Notes under the pieces: model-generated | Told to the model about the DNA's origin: nothing | The model's input: only the letters and a program-made list of their open reading frames with translations | Database searches by the model: none | In this document: positions 8,534 to 17,862 of the stretch, in pieces | How the letters are laid out: every line of letters begins with the position of its first letter | Position numbering within the stretch: the stretch's first letter is position 1 | Program-made: the position numbers and the translations under genes | Source: JBBRHH01 sp963788015 | Lineage (GTDB): Bacteria; Planctomycetota; Phycisphaerae; Tepidisphaerales; Tepidisphaeraceae | Reading direction: 5' to 3' | DNA length: 64,000 nt | Assembly: GCA_963788015.1 (NCBI GenBank) | Contig: CAWBEY010000012.1 | Coordinates: 2,604,001-2,668,000 of the forward strand

Positions 8534-9358
8534 ATGAGTCCCAATCGTCCAACTTCAAGCCAGCGCCGGGGCTTCACTTTCGTTGAACTGCTCTTTGCCG
8601 TGATGATCCTCGGCGTCGGCTTCATCATGGTCGCGGCCATCTTCCCGGTTGCCATCCGCCAGACGCAGACCAACCTGGAGGAAACCTCCGCCGCCGCCCT
8701 CGGCCGCGACGCCGCCAACATGATCCAGCGCCTCGCTTCGGATCAGATCATGGCCGATACCGGCGGCGTCGTCGCCTGCCCCGATGCCTTCTGGGCCGCC
8801 ATTCGTGGCAATCTCCGCCTCGACCGCGACACCCGCCGCGCCTGGACCGCGATGTACCGCCGCAACCCCGGCGAAACTTGTGCCCAGATCTACCTCCTGG
8901 CCGTCGAATCCCGCAACCGCCCCACCTACGACGTCCGCGACATCACCCCGGCCGGTGATTCCCCCGCCAATCTCCAGCCGCGCAACGTGCGCGTCGACCT
9001 CACCCACTCCGCCGACGGGCGCGACATCGTCGAAATCCGCCAGAACCTCACCACCGGCAACCACGCCGCCGCCGCCGAAGGCGCATATCTAATCGTCGCC
9101 TCCGACGGCGTCGCGGGGCCTAACACGGGCCGGGTCTACCGCCTGGGCAACGCCCGCCCCGACCTGAGCCCCACCACCTGGGAGCTCATGCCCGGCAGCA
9201 ACACGCAAAGCGATGACGAAGATCTCTCCGGCGCGAGCGCCCTCCTCATAGGCCGGGCGCTGGCCGATCCCTCCCGCCCCTACGACCCCTCCTCCAATCC
9301 CTATGAAGGGCCCGCGCAGGACATCGGCCTCTACTCCACCTTCGTCCGCGTTCACTAA
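8534..9358 (+). CDS. Prepilin-type N-terminal cleavage/methylation domain protein
   Basis: 274 residues. The N-terminus RRGFTFVELLFAVMILGVG is a class III (type IV pilin/pseudopilin) signal: cleavage after Gly, Phe as the new N-terminus and Glu at +5, then a hydrophobic helix. The rest is a long soluble domain without a pilin signature I recognise; it contains MIQRLAS and several Asp/Arg-rich loops. Planctomycetes encode many such proteins (often with DUF1559), but the DUF1559 signature is not seen here. It begins 4 bases after the ferritin-like gene, so it is in the same transcription unit. Confidence 0.8.
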   Translation: MSPNRPTSSQRRGFTFVELLFAVMILGVGFIMVAAIFPVAIRQTQTNLEETSAAALGRDAANMIQRLASDQIMADTGGVVACPDAFWAAIRGNLRLDRDTRRAWTAMYRRNPGETCAQIYLLAVESRNRPTYDVRDITPAGDSPANLQPRNVRVDLTHSADGRDIVEIRQNLTTGNHAAAAEGAYLIVASDGVAGPNTGRVYRLGNARPDLSPTTWELMPGSNTQSDDEDLSGASALLIGRALADPSRPYDPSSNPYEGPAQDIGLYSTFVRVH

Positions 9359-9598
9359 CTTCATTCCCCAACACCCCCGCCCATTTCGCCGCCACGCGAC
9401 GGCGCTTCGCGACCATCCGACATCACGAAATAGCCGACCTCTGGCCGCCTGCGATTCCTCTTCCCTCGCCGAAGCTGGGAAGTCAGCAAAACCCGCCAAA
9501 CCCGCGCTCACCGCGCCTGATCCTCCGTTTTAATCGCACAGCTTCCCCCACTTATTCCTCCGGCATAGTGTTTGCCGATAACCTTTACGATGACACAA

Positions 9599-9626
9599 TT
9601 GACAGCGGCCGGATCGAGGTCACAAT
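9599..9626 (+). promoter_or_regulatory. Possible sigma70-type promoter for the DUF2203 gene
   Basis: TTGACA (9599-9604) is a perfect -35 hexamer, followed after 16 bases by CACAAT (9621-9626), a four-of-six match to the -10 consensus. The predicted start of transcription lies about 50 bases before the ATG at 9683. The remainder of the 324-base gap 9359-9682 holds nothing I can support; a 64-codon frame at 9568-9762 overlaps the real gene and looks spurious. Confidence 0.4.
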
Positions 9627-9682
9627 AACGCTTCACCGGGCTACCGATCCGACCTGCAAGTCTGTAAGAAAGGCGGCACGCT

Positions 9683-10117
9683 ATGGCGGCTCAAAAGTCG
9701 TTTACACCGCAGCCGAAAGTTCCCTCCCGCCCTCGGCGACGGTTCACTCTGATGGAGGCTAACCGCTCACTCCCCCTCGTCCGACGCATCGTGCGCAACA
9801 TCGTCCTGACGCATCGCCACGCGGCCGATCTCCAGGCCAAGCTCGAATCATCCCCCAACATCAAGGACGCCATGCACCTGCAAAGCGACCTTGAATTGTC
9901 CATCGACCGTCTTCAGGAATACGTCGAAGAACTCAACGAAGTGGGCTGCGATCTCAAAGACTACGAATCCGGCCTCATCGACTTCCCCGGCCGACACCAG
10001 GGCCGCGAAGTCTGCCTCTGCTGGCGCCTCGGCGAAGACAAAGTCGCCCACTGGCACGAACTCCAAACCGGCTTCGCCGGCCGACAACCCGCCACCTCCC
10101 TCGAAGAAGACGAATAG
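9683..10117 (+). CDS. DUF2203 family protein
   Basis: 144 residues, soluble. It shows the DUF2203 signature: RRFTLMEANRSLPLVRRI near the N-terminus, a helical middle, then GCDLKDYESGLIDFPG, EVCLCWRLGE and HWHELQTGFAGR. The function of the family is unknown; its charged helices and conserved Cys/Trp segment suggest a small helical cytoplasmic protein. The gene stands alone after a 324-base gap and has its own candidate promoter. Confidence 0.9.
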   Translation: MAAQKSFTPQPKVPSRPRRRFTLMEANRSLPLVRRIVRNIVLTHRHAADLQAKLESSPNIKDAMHLQSDLELSIDRLQEYVEELNEVGCDLKDYESGLIDFPGRHQGREVCLCWRLGEDKVAHWHELQTGFAGRQPATSLEEDE

Positions 10118-10162
10118 TTGTCGTCTCCAACCACGATCAAAAACCGCCGGCGTTCAACGCTG

Positions 10163-10202
10163 CCCCCTCTCCCAGTACACTGGGAGAGGGCTGGGGTGAA
10201 GG
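10163..10202. repeat. Dispersed palindromic repeat, family A
   Basis: Second copy of the 40-bp element (see 2753-2792), with AGTACACT in the centre. It lies between the DUF2203 gene and the HExxH peptidase-like gene. The palindrome could form a hairpin in a read-through transcript. Confidence 0.85.
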
Positions 10203-10269
10203 CTCTGGGCTCCTCATTACGAGCCAGCTCACCTTGCCTCCGCCCCTCCCACAGTCAACAATCCCTCCA

Positions 10270-11541
10270 ATGAAGTGGCTCCTCCCAATCCTCCTCCTTG
10301 CCACCTCCCCCTTCTCCCGCGCCGCCACAGAAATCCCACACGCTCACCTCCAAACCAGCCACTACGACCTCTACGTCGAGTCCCTCGACCCCGCCGACAC
10401 CGGCCGAATGCTGGAAGAACTCTACAAGCACCTCACCATCTTCTTCGCCAAAGCGCCACCCGAGGGCGATCTTCTCCACGTCGGCATCTACGCCACCCGC
10501 GAGCGCTATGTGCAAGCGCTCAAAGACGATCACCAGGTCGAGCCCACCAGCGGCGTCGCCATCAGCGCGGGCGGCTATTATTCCCACGGCAACCGCAAGG
10601 CCTACCTCTTCATCCAGCCGTCGGACTACTTCACGCGCCAACTCATCCTCCACGAGTGCGTCCACCAGTTCCACCTCATCGCCACCTGCGGCAATCGCAG
10701 CGTCTCCGCCGGCTTCTATGTCGAGGGCCTGGCCGATTATCTCGCCTTCCACAACTGGGATGGCCAGCACCTCCAGATCGCCGTCATCCCTCCGATCACG
10801 CTCGAAGACTACCACGCCAAAGCACTCGACCATTTCGCCAACAAGCACGGCCGAAACCTCCAGGACATTATCTCCGGCAAAATCCCCCTCGACCGCCCCG
10901 TCGCCACCGCCCTCCTGAACTTCATCGCCGACACCTGGCCAACACAATTCCCCGCCTGGCGCAGCGCCATGGACCACAACGCCGACCCCATCGAAAGCTG
11001 GAACACCCACCTCGCCCCCCTCACCGCCAAAACCGCCAACGAGTTTGAAGACTGGCTAGAATCCCACCAGGAGCCCTGGCAAATCCAAACCATCTCCTGG
11101 CAACCCTGGGCCAAAACCATCGAAGGGAAAACCGAAGACAACCACGTCGGCATTGCACTTCTCAAAAAAACTCCGTCAGCCCTCACTGTCGAAATCGAAC
11201 CGCTCACGCCTCGCTTCATGGGCGGCCTCACCTTCGGCGACACCTCCCCCAAAGATTATTGGCTCTTCCAGATCCGCCTCGACGGCACCCTCGGCATCAT
11301 CCAGTTCAAAGATGGCCATTGGCAGCGCCCCCTCCCCCTTAACATGCCCCCGAAAAAGAGCCCGCTTGCGTTATCCCTCACCCAGGACAAAGACGTTATT
11401 ACCCTCATCGCCAACGGCAAAACTGTCCACACCCTCACTGCCGCTGGGCAAATTGGCCTGAACATCCAATACGGCCAAGCCCGCTTCAAAATCCTGGAAC
11501 CGCGATCCGCGACCACGCGGTCAACTACTCAAACCCGATAA
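10270..11541 (+). CDS. Secreted HExxH (gluzincin-like) metallopeptidase-like protein
   Basis: 423 residues from ATG 10270, which gives a clean signal peptide (MKWLLPILLLATSPFSRAA). The zinc motif is H128-E129-C-V-H132, and E152 in VEGLADYLAF is placed as a gluzincin third ligand, as in the peptidase MA clan and DUF1570-type planctomycete proteins. Residues from about 270 to the end have the look of a beta-sandwich (LamG/DUF1080-like), with alternating hydrophobic strands. Predicted to act outside the cytoplasm; substrate unknown. Single gene between a palindromic repeat and a converging transporter gene. Confidence 0.75.
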   Translation: MKWLLPILLLATSPFSRAATEIPHAHLQTSHYDLYVESLDPADTGRMLEELYKHLTIFFAKAPPEGDLLHVGIYATRERYVQALKDDHQVEPTSGVAISAGGYYSHGNRKAYLFIQPSDYFTRQLILHECVHQFHLIATCGNRSVSAGFYVEGLADYLAFHNWDGQHLQIAVIPPITLEDYHAKALDHFANKHGRNLQDIISGKIPLDRPVATALLNFIADTWPTQFPAWRSAMDHNADPIESWNTHLAPLTAKTANEFEDWLESHQEPWQIQTISWQPWAKTIEGKTEDNHVGIALLKKTPSALTVEIEPLTPRFMGGLTFGDTSPKDYWLFQIRLDGTLGIIQFKDGHWQRPLPLNMPPKKSPLALSLTQDKDVITLIANGKTVHTLTAAGQIGLNIQYGQARFKILEPRSATTRSTTQTR

Positions 11542-11556
11542 ATCCCTTTCTAGCCG

Positions 11557-12800
11557 CTACCCAAATATCATCCCCACCGCCGCCGCCGCCATCACCACCG
11601 TCGTCACCCATCCCATCACCCGCAACGGCTTCGATATCCGAGTGAACTGCCCCATGACTGCTTTGTTCCTGGTCATCAACATCATCACCACCATCACCGG
11701 CACCGCCGCTATCCCGTTGATGATCGCCGCCCAGTACAGCGCCTTCATTGGATCAATCGGCGTAAAATTCAGCAACAACCCAACCACCGCCACGGCCGCC
11801 AGCACGCCGTAAAATCCCTTGGCCTGCCGTGGTTTCTTCTCAAGTCCAACCTTCCACCGAAACGTCTCACCCACCGCATACGCAACCGATCCCGCCAGCA
11901 CCGGCACCGCCAGCAACCCCGTCCCGATAATTCCGGCCGCAAAAAGGAATGACGCGAATCGCCCGGCCACCGGCTCAAGCGCCTTCGCCGCGTCGGCCGA
12001 CGTTTCGATGTGGGTCACGCCGATTGAGTGCAATCCAACGGCCGCCGTCAAGATGATGAAATACGCGATCAGGTTGGAAAACCCCATGCCGAGGTAGGTG
12101 TCAATGCGAATGCGCGTGAACGCCGATCGCGCCTGCTCCGGGGCCGTCTTCAGCGGTTCACGATCCGGATCATTCCGCACTTCTTCGGATTCCAGCGACG
12201 CCTGCCAGTAAAACAGATATGGGCTGATCGTCGTCCCCAGCACCGCCACCAGCGCGGCCAGATACTCCCGGTTAATCACCATATGCGGCACAAACGTCCC
12301 CGCCAGCGCCTTGCCCCACGGCACATGCACCATGAACGCCGTTGCGACATAGCCAAACAGCACCAGCGAAAGCCACTTCAGCCAGCACGCGTAACACGAA
12401 TACGACGTCCACATCTGTGGCAGTACGCAACCCGCCGTAAACATCACTGCGTATAGAATTGCAGGCCCCCCAATCAACAACTTCATGCCGCCCCCATCGC
12501 CGCGATATCCGCGCCGATATTTATGACGTTGGCGATGAGCAGCGGAACAATGGTCCCATACACCAACCACCACGAATAATGCCGCCGGATATTTCCCGCC
12601 AGCCCGCGCCCCGTCACCCGTCCAATCCGCGCACTGATCTCCTGAATCGCCGACATCAGCGGCAGTGAAAACAACGACGTCCACAACATCCCATACCCAA
12701 ACCGCGCCCCGACCTGCGAATAAGTAGCGATCCCACTTGGATCATCATCCGATGCTCCGGTAATCAACCCCGGCCCCAACATCCCAAACACCTTCCGCAA
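11557..12800 (-). CDS. NRAMP-family divalent metal transporter (one frameshift)
   Basis: The frame starting at 12800 (MRKVFGMLGPGLITGASDDDPSG) leaves frame at about 12485 in a G-rich run (GGGGGCGGC); translation continues in the next frame to 11557. The joined protein has about 410 residues and 11 or so membrane segments. DPSGIATYSQ in the first helix occupies the place of the NRAMP metal-binding DPGN motif; proteins with this variant form an NRAMP-like subfamily whose metal has to be tested. It converges with the peptidase-like gene. A CDF metal exporter is the next gene on the other strand, so metal homeostasis is clustered here. Confidence 0.8.
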
Positions 12801-12980
12801 CCTTCCGCCAGCTTTTGCGCCAACGGTCGGATCTTTGCGCCCGACGCCACCTCAGGTTCTAGTAAATGTTGCGTCATCCAATCCCTTAGTGCTGCAACGG
12901 TCGTGCCACCGGTCCGCAGTTAATCACCGTCTCCACCTCGCCTTCTTCCCTTCCCATCGCTACCCTTGAGCGACCTTCCC

Positions 12981-13931
12981 ATGCTCCGATTCCAGAACAT
13001 CCCCCGCATCGAAATCAAGGCGGCCCTCCTTTCGCTGTTTGCCGGCTTGATCCTCCTCGCCCTGAAGTTCACCGCCTACTACCACACCGGCTCCAACGCC
13101 ATCTTCTCCGACGCACTGGAAAATATCGTCAACGTCATGGCCGCCGGGTTTGCGCTCTACTCCCTCAGCATCGCCCACGCGCCCGCCGACGAAGATCATC
13201 CTTACGGCCATGGAAAAATCGAATTCGTCTCCGCCGGCTTCGAAGGCGGCATGATCCTCATCGTCTCGGTCATCATCGTCCTTCAAACCATCTACACGCT
13301 CATCAAATACGGCCCGGTCGTCAGCGAAACCGCCGCCGGCGAAGGCATCATCCTCATCGCCATCGCCATGGCCCTCAATGGCATCGTCGGACTTTATCTC
13401 ATCCGCATCGGCCGCCGCGAAAACTCCCTCACCCTGGAAGCCGACGGCCGCCATCTCATCAGCGACGCCCTCTCCAGCGCCGCCGCCATCGTCGCACTCG
13501 TCTTCATCAAGTTCTTTCACTGGCGCTGGGCCGACCCCATCACCGCGATCCTAATCGCGCTCTACGTCGCCCGCATCGGGATCAGCCTTATCCGCCGATC
13601 CATTGCAGGCCTGATGGACCAGCAGGACATTGAAGACGAACGCCTGCTCCGCGAGATCCTCAGCGCCCACATCGGACCGGCCGGCAAGGAACCCCACATT
13701 TGCAGTTTCCACAAACTCCGCCACCGCCACAGCGGCCGATACCACTGGGTCGATTTCCACATCATGGTCCCCGCATCCCTCTCCGTCGAGACAGGCCACG
13801 CCATCGCCAGCGCAATCGAATACGAGATCGAACAAGCCCTGGGCGTCGGCAACGCCACCGCCCACATCGAACCCTGCACCGACCAAAAATGCCCCGCCTG
13901 CGACCGGGTGCAACACCCTGTCCCCGCCTGA
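12981..13931 (+). CDS. Cation diffusion facilitator (CDF) metal exporter
   Basis: 316 residues from ATG 12981; a TTG at 12966 would add five residues. Six membrane segments and a C-terminal cytoplasmic domain, as in CDF antiporters that export Zn, Fe, Mn or Co. HPYGHGKIE follows helix 2 as usual. Site-A residues read D-x3-N in helix 2 (SDALEN) and H-x3-D in helix 5 (HLISDALSS), an altered helix-2 pair that makes the metal uncertain. The C-terminus carries a cysteine-rich tail (CTDQKCPACD) that could bind metal. It is divergent from the NRAMP-like gene with a 180-base gap that would hold both promoters. Confidence 0.88.
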   Translation: MLRFQNIPRIEIKAALLSLFAGLILLALKFTAYYHTGSNAIFSDALENIVNVMAAGFALYSLSIAHAPADEDHPYGHGKIEFVSAGFEGGMILIVSVIIVLQTIYTLIKYGPVVSETAAGEGIILIAIAMALNGIVGLYLIRIGRRENSLTLEADGRHLISDALSSAAAIVALVFIKFFHWRWADPITAILIALYVARIGISLIRRSIAGLMDQQDIEDERLLREILSAHIGPAGKEPHICSFHKLRHRHSGRYHWVDFHIMVPASLSVETGHAIASAIEYEIEQALGVGNATAHIEPCTDQKCPACDRVQHPVPA

Positions 13932-13941
13932 AAATCATGGG

Positions 13942-16293
13942 TTATTCCTGGGCATATCCGGGAGGCTGGTCTAACCCAGCGGCCGCCCCCAGAGCCTCTC
14001 CCGATTCTCGATCCGTCTCCTGGGCCGCAGCGCCATCCTTTTCCGCCTCAAATTCCAGCGCATGCTCGGCCCCTTCCAGCGGATAATTCAGCGTCACCCG
14101 CCCCCGAAGTTCGCGCATCGCAAATCCTTTCACCAATTCCGTCCCCAGCGACGGCCTCACCGGTTCGCGAATCGGCGGACCACCCCGCTCCTGCCATTCA
14201 AGACGAATCATCACCCTCCCGGACTCGGTCCAGCTTTGGCACATGATGCGCACGCGCCCGCCTTTTCGGCTGTGCGCCCCGTACTTACAACTATTCGTAA
14301 ACCACTCGACGATGATCATCGCCAGCGGCAGGATCTGCGACGGCTGAACGTGCAGGTCCTGGCACTCCACACCAATCTCCGCCCTCTGTGACGACAGCCG
14401 CTCCAGCGCCTTCAGCAACGATGCCAGCAAATCATTCAAATTAACCCGCTGCCATCCCCGCGCCGCCAGAAGATCGTGAATGTGAACCATCGCCATCAAC
14501 CGGCTCTCAATCGCCTGCGCAAACGCCTCCACATTCTCGGCCTTTTCCTGCATCGCCCCCACCAGGCTCAGCAATCCCGCCAGATTGTTCCGCACCCGAT
14601 GGTCCAGCTCCACCACCAGCCGCCGCGACCGCTCCGCCAAGTCCTTCGCTACCGCCTCGCTTTCCATCAGCAGCGCCTCGGCCTCTTTCTGATCCGTGAT
14701 GTCCGTGCAAACCCCAAAAGCCCGCCACCGCCCGGCCCCAAGATGTTCCACCGACACATCCTCCCTTAACCATCGCATCTGCCCATCGCGATCCGTGCAT
14801 CGAAATTCCTGCTGATACCCCGGATCGCCGTTCAAGAGCGCCCTGCTCATTGTCTGCCGCATCCGATTGTCGTCGTCCGGATTGCGGCTCTTCGCCCATG
14901 CGTTGAAGTAATCCTGGTTGGGCTTCAATGCCAGCGGCAACACATTCTGCGCGGCCTGGGCGTCAAGAACGCTGATCTTGAAATTAAAGTCGGGCTCCTG
15001 CCTCCAGCGCCCCCGCCCTGCAATGTCCGCGTGCCACAAAATGCAACGCGCGCCGGCCGCGACGCGTCGAAGTCGTTCCGCGGCTCGATCCACTTCAATC
15101 GACCGCTCCTGCACCGCCGCCGTCCGCTCCAAAACCCGCGCCTCCAGCGTCTTATTCAAATCCCGCAGCGCGTTCTCCGCCTCCTTGCGATCCGTGATGT
15201 CGCGCACATACCCCGCAACCCCCAGCACCCGGCCGCCCGGCGCCTCCCGACGCTGGATTACGCTCTCGTAGTGCCGCATCGACTCCCCAAACCGCACCGA
15301 CGTCTGCACAATTTCCGCAATCCCCGTCTCCAGCACCCGCAGCTTCACCTCCCGCGTCACCCGCGCGCTGGCTGGGTCAATGATATCTTCATCGGTTTTC
15401 CCCAGCACCCCTTCCATCGTGTACGGCGGAAACGTCTGCGACATCCACGTAAATCGCAGTTGCGTGTCCTGGTAAAACATCAGGTCCGGCGCACTGGTCA
15501 CCGCCAGCCGGAACTTCTCCTCGCTGTCGCGCAGGTCGTGCTGGGCGCGCTTCTGGGCCGTCATGTCCAGCACAAAACAAACCCCCGAGTCCGGCGTGTC
15601 CTCGAAAATCGCAGCGCCAATCAAAATCGGCACCCGCGTCCCATCTTTCCGAATGTATTCCTTCTCGAACGGCGCACAAACTCCGCAAGCTCTGATCTGC
15701 GCGATTCCCTCCACGTCCAGATGCGCATACTCCGGCGGTGTCATCTCCGACCACCGCACCCGCCCCGCCCGCAGGTCTTCCCGCGTATACCCAACCATCT
15801 TCAAGAACGCATCGTTGGCATCCGTGACCCGTCCGTCCAGATTGAAAAAATCCACCCCGACGATATTCGAGGCCGCCATCCGCCGGAACCGCGACTCCGC
15901 CAGGCGCTGCGCCTCCTCCGCCCGCCGCCGCTCGGTAATGTCCAACCCCGTCCCCACCACGTATTCAACGGTCCCGGCATCATCCACCACGCACGAGCTT
16001 GACCACGCAATCCGCCGAAGATCACCGTTCTTATCGATCCAATAATTTTCATACACCGCCGGAAACTGTCCGGCCGCCAGATTCGCAAATGCTTCCAACA
16101 CCCCCGGAATCTCCTCCGGGATCAGAAACAGATCCCATATCATCTTCCCCAGCACCTCCGCTTCCCGCCGCCCCGTCATTTTCTCGCAGGCTCGGTTGAA
16201 GCGCACCAACCGCCCCTCCCGATCCAAAACCACCACCAGGTTTGAAACGGTGTCGATGATGACGGAGTTGAGGTCTTCCCGATTGATCGCCAT
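13942..16293 (-). CDS. Multi-PAS sensor histidine kinase (HisKA_2/HWE-like)
   Basis: 783 residues, no membrane segment, so probably cytoplasmic. Four PAS units are seen: about 8-125 (ending VGTGLDITERR), 132-252 (LDMTAQKRA), 258-375 (YVRDITDRK) and 415-540 (GVCTDITDQK), with a coiled coil at about 372-410. The phosphoacceptor is H565 in ELDHRVRNN, characteristic of HisKA_2/HWE kinases; the ATPase N-box is VEWFTNSCKYG near 662. HWE-type kinases often lack a linked classical regulator, and none is adjacent here. It is convergent with the CDF gene (10-base gap) and divergent from the DUF2330 gene. Confidence 0.92.
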   Translation of the reverse strand: MAINREDLNSVIIDTVSNLVVVLDREGRLVRFNRACEKMTGRREAEVLGKMIWDLFLIPEEIPGVLEAFANLAAGQFPAVYENYWIDKNGDLRRIAWSSSCVVDDAGTVEYVVGTGLDITERRRAEEAQRLAESRFRRMAASNIVGVDFFNLDGRVTDANDAFLKMVGYTREDLRAGRVRWSEMTPPEYAHLDVEGIAQIRACGVCAPFEKEYIRKDGTRVPILIGAAIFEDTPDSGVCFVLDMTAQKRAQHDLRDSEEKFRLAVTSAPDLMFYQDTQLRFTWMSQTFPPYTMEGVLGKTDEDIIDPASARVTREVKLRVLETGIAEIVQTSVRFGESMRHYESVIQRREAPGGRVLGVAGYVRDITDRKEAENALRDLNKTLEARVLERTAAVQERSIEVDRAAERLRRVAAGARCILWHADIAGRGRWRQEPDFNFKISVLDAQAAQNVLPLALKPNQDYFNAWAKSRNPDDDNRMRQTMSRALLNGDPGYQQEFRCTDRDGQMRWLREDVSVEHLGAGRWRAFGVCTDITDQKEAEALLMESEAVAKDLAERSRRLVVELDHRVRNNLAGLLSLVGAMQEKAENVEAFAQAIESRLMAMVHIHDLLAARGWQRVNLNDLLASLLKALERLSSQRAEIGVECQDLHVQPSQILPLAMIIVEWFTNSCKYGAHSRKGGRVRIMCQSWTESGRVMIRLEWQERGGPPIREPVRPSLGTELVKGFAMRELRGRVTLNYPLEGAEHALEFEAEKDGAAAQETDRESGEALGAAAGLDQPPGYAQE

Positions 16294-16452
16294 GGTTCAT
16301 TGACCCCGGCCGGTAAAACTACCGAGCACATCATAGTCCTGCCGCGCATCCCACCGCTGATCAAGCTGCTCAATTTCAGAAAAAATCTGCAACCCGCCGT
16401 TCCCTCCCGCGTCCAAATCTCGTCCCATTGCTTTAAAAACGCGAGTAACACC

Positions 16453-17643
16453 ATGCACTCTATCCTCCGCCGCCTCAACCTCATCGCCCTCCCCGTCCTG
16501 CTTCTCCCCGCCGCCACCGTCCAATCGGCCTGCTGCTACTTCTCGGCCAAAGACAAAGACATCAACCAGCCCTCCCAAAAAGCCTTCATCACTTTCGACG
16601 GAGGCAAACAAGAAGAGTCCTTCACCGTCCAACCCAAATTCGAAGGCAACGCCGTCGATTTCGGCATGGTCATCCCCACCCCCAACCGCCCCAAGCTCGA
16701 CGAAATGCCCCGCGACTTCTTCAAGGAACTCGCCGTTTTCACCATCCTGAAGCCGATGGACATCAGCAAGTACAAAAACACCCGCCTCTGGGCTATGAAT
16801 CGCGGCGCCCTGGGAGACATGCCCGTGCCCACATCCGTCCCCCGCCCCGCCGTCCGCGTCCTCGAAGCCGGCGTCGTCGGCTCCCTCGACTACAAAATCA
16901 TTCAGGCCGACAAGGCCGACGATCTTTTCCAATGGCTCAAGGACAACCAGTACGTCTACGCCGGCGACCGAAAAACCCTCGACCACTACATCCAGAAAAA
17001 CTGGTACTTCACCACCATGAAGATCGACCCCAAGCAAATGAAGAAGAACGCCAAGGGCTCCTACGAAGGCGAGGTCACCCCCACCCGCTTCACCTTCGCC
17101 TGCGACAAAATCCTCTACCCCCTCAAGATCACGCAGCTCAGCGTTAAAGACAAAACCGAAGCCCTCTTCTACGTCCAGGCCAAAGACAAAGTCGACCTCC
17201 CCGCCCCCTTCACCTACCAAACCACCTTCCTCCCCATGTGGACCCAGGCCCTCTCCTTCGCCGTCCCAGAAAAGATAACCAAAGAAGAAACCACCTACCG
17301 CGATCAAACCAAAGACGTCGTGCAAAAATATGTGCAGCAGGCCCAGCAACTCACCGAGAAAAATAAAGTGCCCGCCACCCTCGAATGGGCGAAAAAGATC
17401 ACCCAGGCCGACCTCGACGTCGTCTCCGGCGAAAAGCCCTACGACCGCGAAGCCCCCAAGGAAGACATCGAAAAACTAAAGCTCCTCAAAGGCCACCTTC
17501 AGAAAGATCAGTTCCTCACCAAGTTCCGAAAAATCTTCTCCAAAGATGAAATGTCCGACGACCTCGAATTCGTCCGCGCCACCGTCAACAACCAAAACGA
17601 CGACCTCGAACACACCTCCATCCTCCCCACCTCCCCTCCCTGA
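16453..17643 (+). CDS. Secreted DUF2330 family protein
   Basis: 396 residues from ATG 16453, which places a signal peptide at the N-terminus (LIALPVLLLPAATVQSACCYF, mature cysteines C-C). The frame is open further upstream but without a plausible start. FDGGKQEESFTVQPKFEG, DFGMVIPTPNRPKL and the order that follows match DUF2330, a family of exported proteins of unknown function. The C-terminal third is lysine- and glutamate-rich and helical. It is followed by two closely spaced palindromic repeats. Confidence 0.8.
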   Translation: MHSILRRLNLIALPVLLLPAATVQSACCYFSAKDKDINQPSQKAFITFDGGKQEESFTVQPKFEGNAVDFGMVIPTPNRPKLDEMPRDFFKELAVFTILKPMDISKYKNTRLWAMNRGALGDMPVPTSVPRPAVRVLEAGVVGSLDYKIIQADKADDLFQWLKDNQYVYAGDRKTLDHYIQKNWYFTTMKIDPKQMKKNAKGSYEGEVTPTRFTFACDKILYPLKITQLSVKDKTEALFYVQAKDKVDLPAPFTYQTTFLPMWTQALSFAVPEKITKEETTYRDQTKDVVQKYVQQAQQLTEKNKVPATLEWAKKITQADLDVVSGEKPYDREAPKEDIEKLKLLKGHLQKDQFLTKFRKIFSKDEMSDDLEFVRATVNNQNDDLEHTSILPTSPP

Positions 17644-17668
17644 CAACCGCCAACTCCTTCTCCTCTTA

Positions 17669-17708
17669 CCCCCTCTCCCTGTATTCAGGGAGAGGGCAGG
17701 GGTGAGGG
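17669..17708. repeat. Dispersed palindromic repeat, family A
   Basis: Third copy of the 40-bp element, with GTATTC in its centre. It lies 25 bases after the stop of the DUF2330 gene, and the fourth copy follows 115 bases later in the same orientation. It could act as a transcript end. Confidence 0.85.
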
Positions 17709-17783
17709 CTCTTCCCCCTAAAACCAAACACCGCCCCATTCAAAACCGATGACCCCCACGCGATCGACACTCCTCCCCTCTTT

Positions 17784-17823
17784 CCCCCTCTCCCTGTACC
17801 CAGGGAGAGGGTTGGGGTGAGGG
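17784..17823. repeat. Dispersed palindromic repeat, family A
   Basis: Fourth copy, with GTACCC in its centre, 39 bases before the start of the di-haem protein gene. The sequence flanking the two neighbouring copies is also similar (GAGGGCTCTTCC follows both), so the pair probably arose by local duplication. Confidence 0.85.
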
Positions 17824-17862
17824 CTCTTCCTCCATGATCCATAACCACTCACCCCAACACCC

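Noticed and set aside
9568..9762. 64-codon plus-strand frame before DUF2203
   Set aside because: Overlaps the start of the DUF2203 gene and contains the candidate promoter; no family similarity.
16297..17349. 350-codon minus-strand frame opposite the DUF2330 gene
   Set aside because: Gly/Val/Phe-biased shadow typical of GC-rich antisense; the plus strand has a signal peptide and family motifs.
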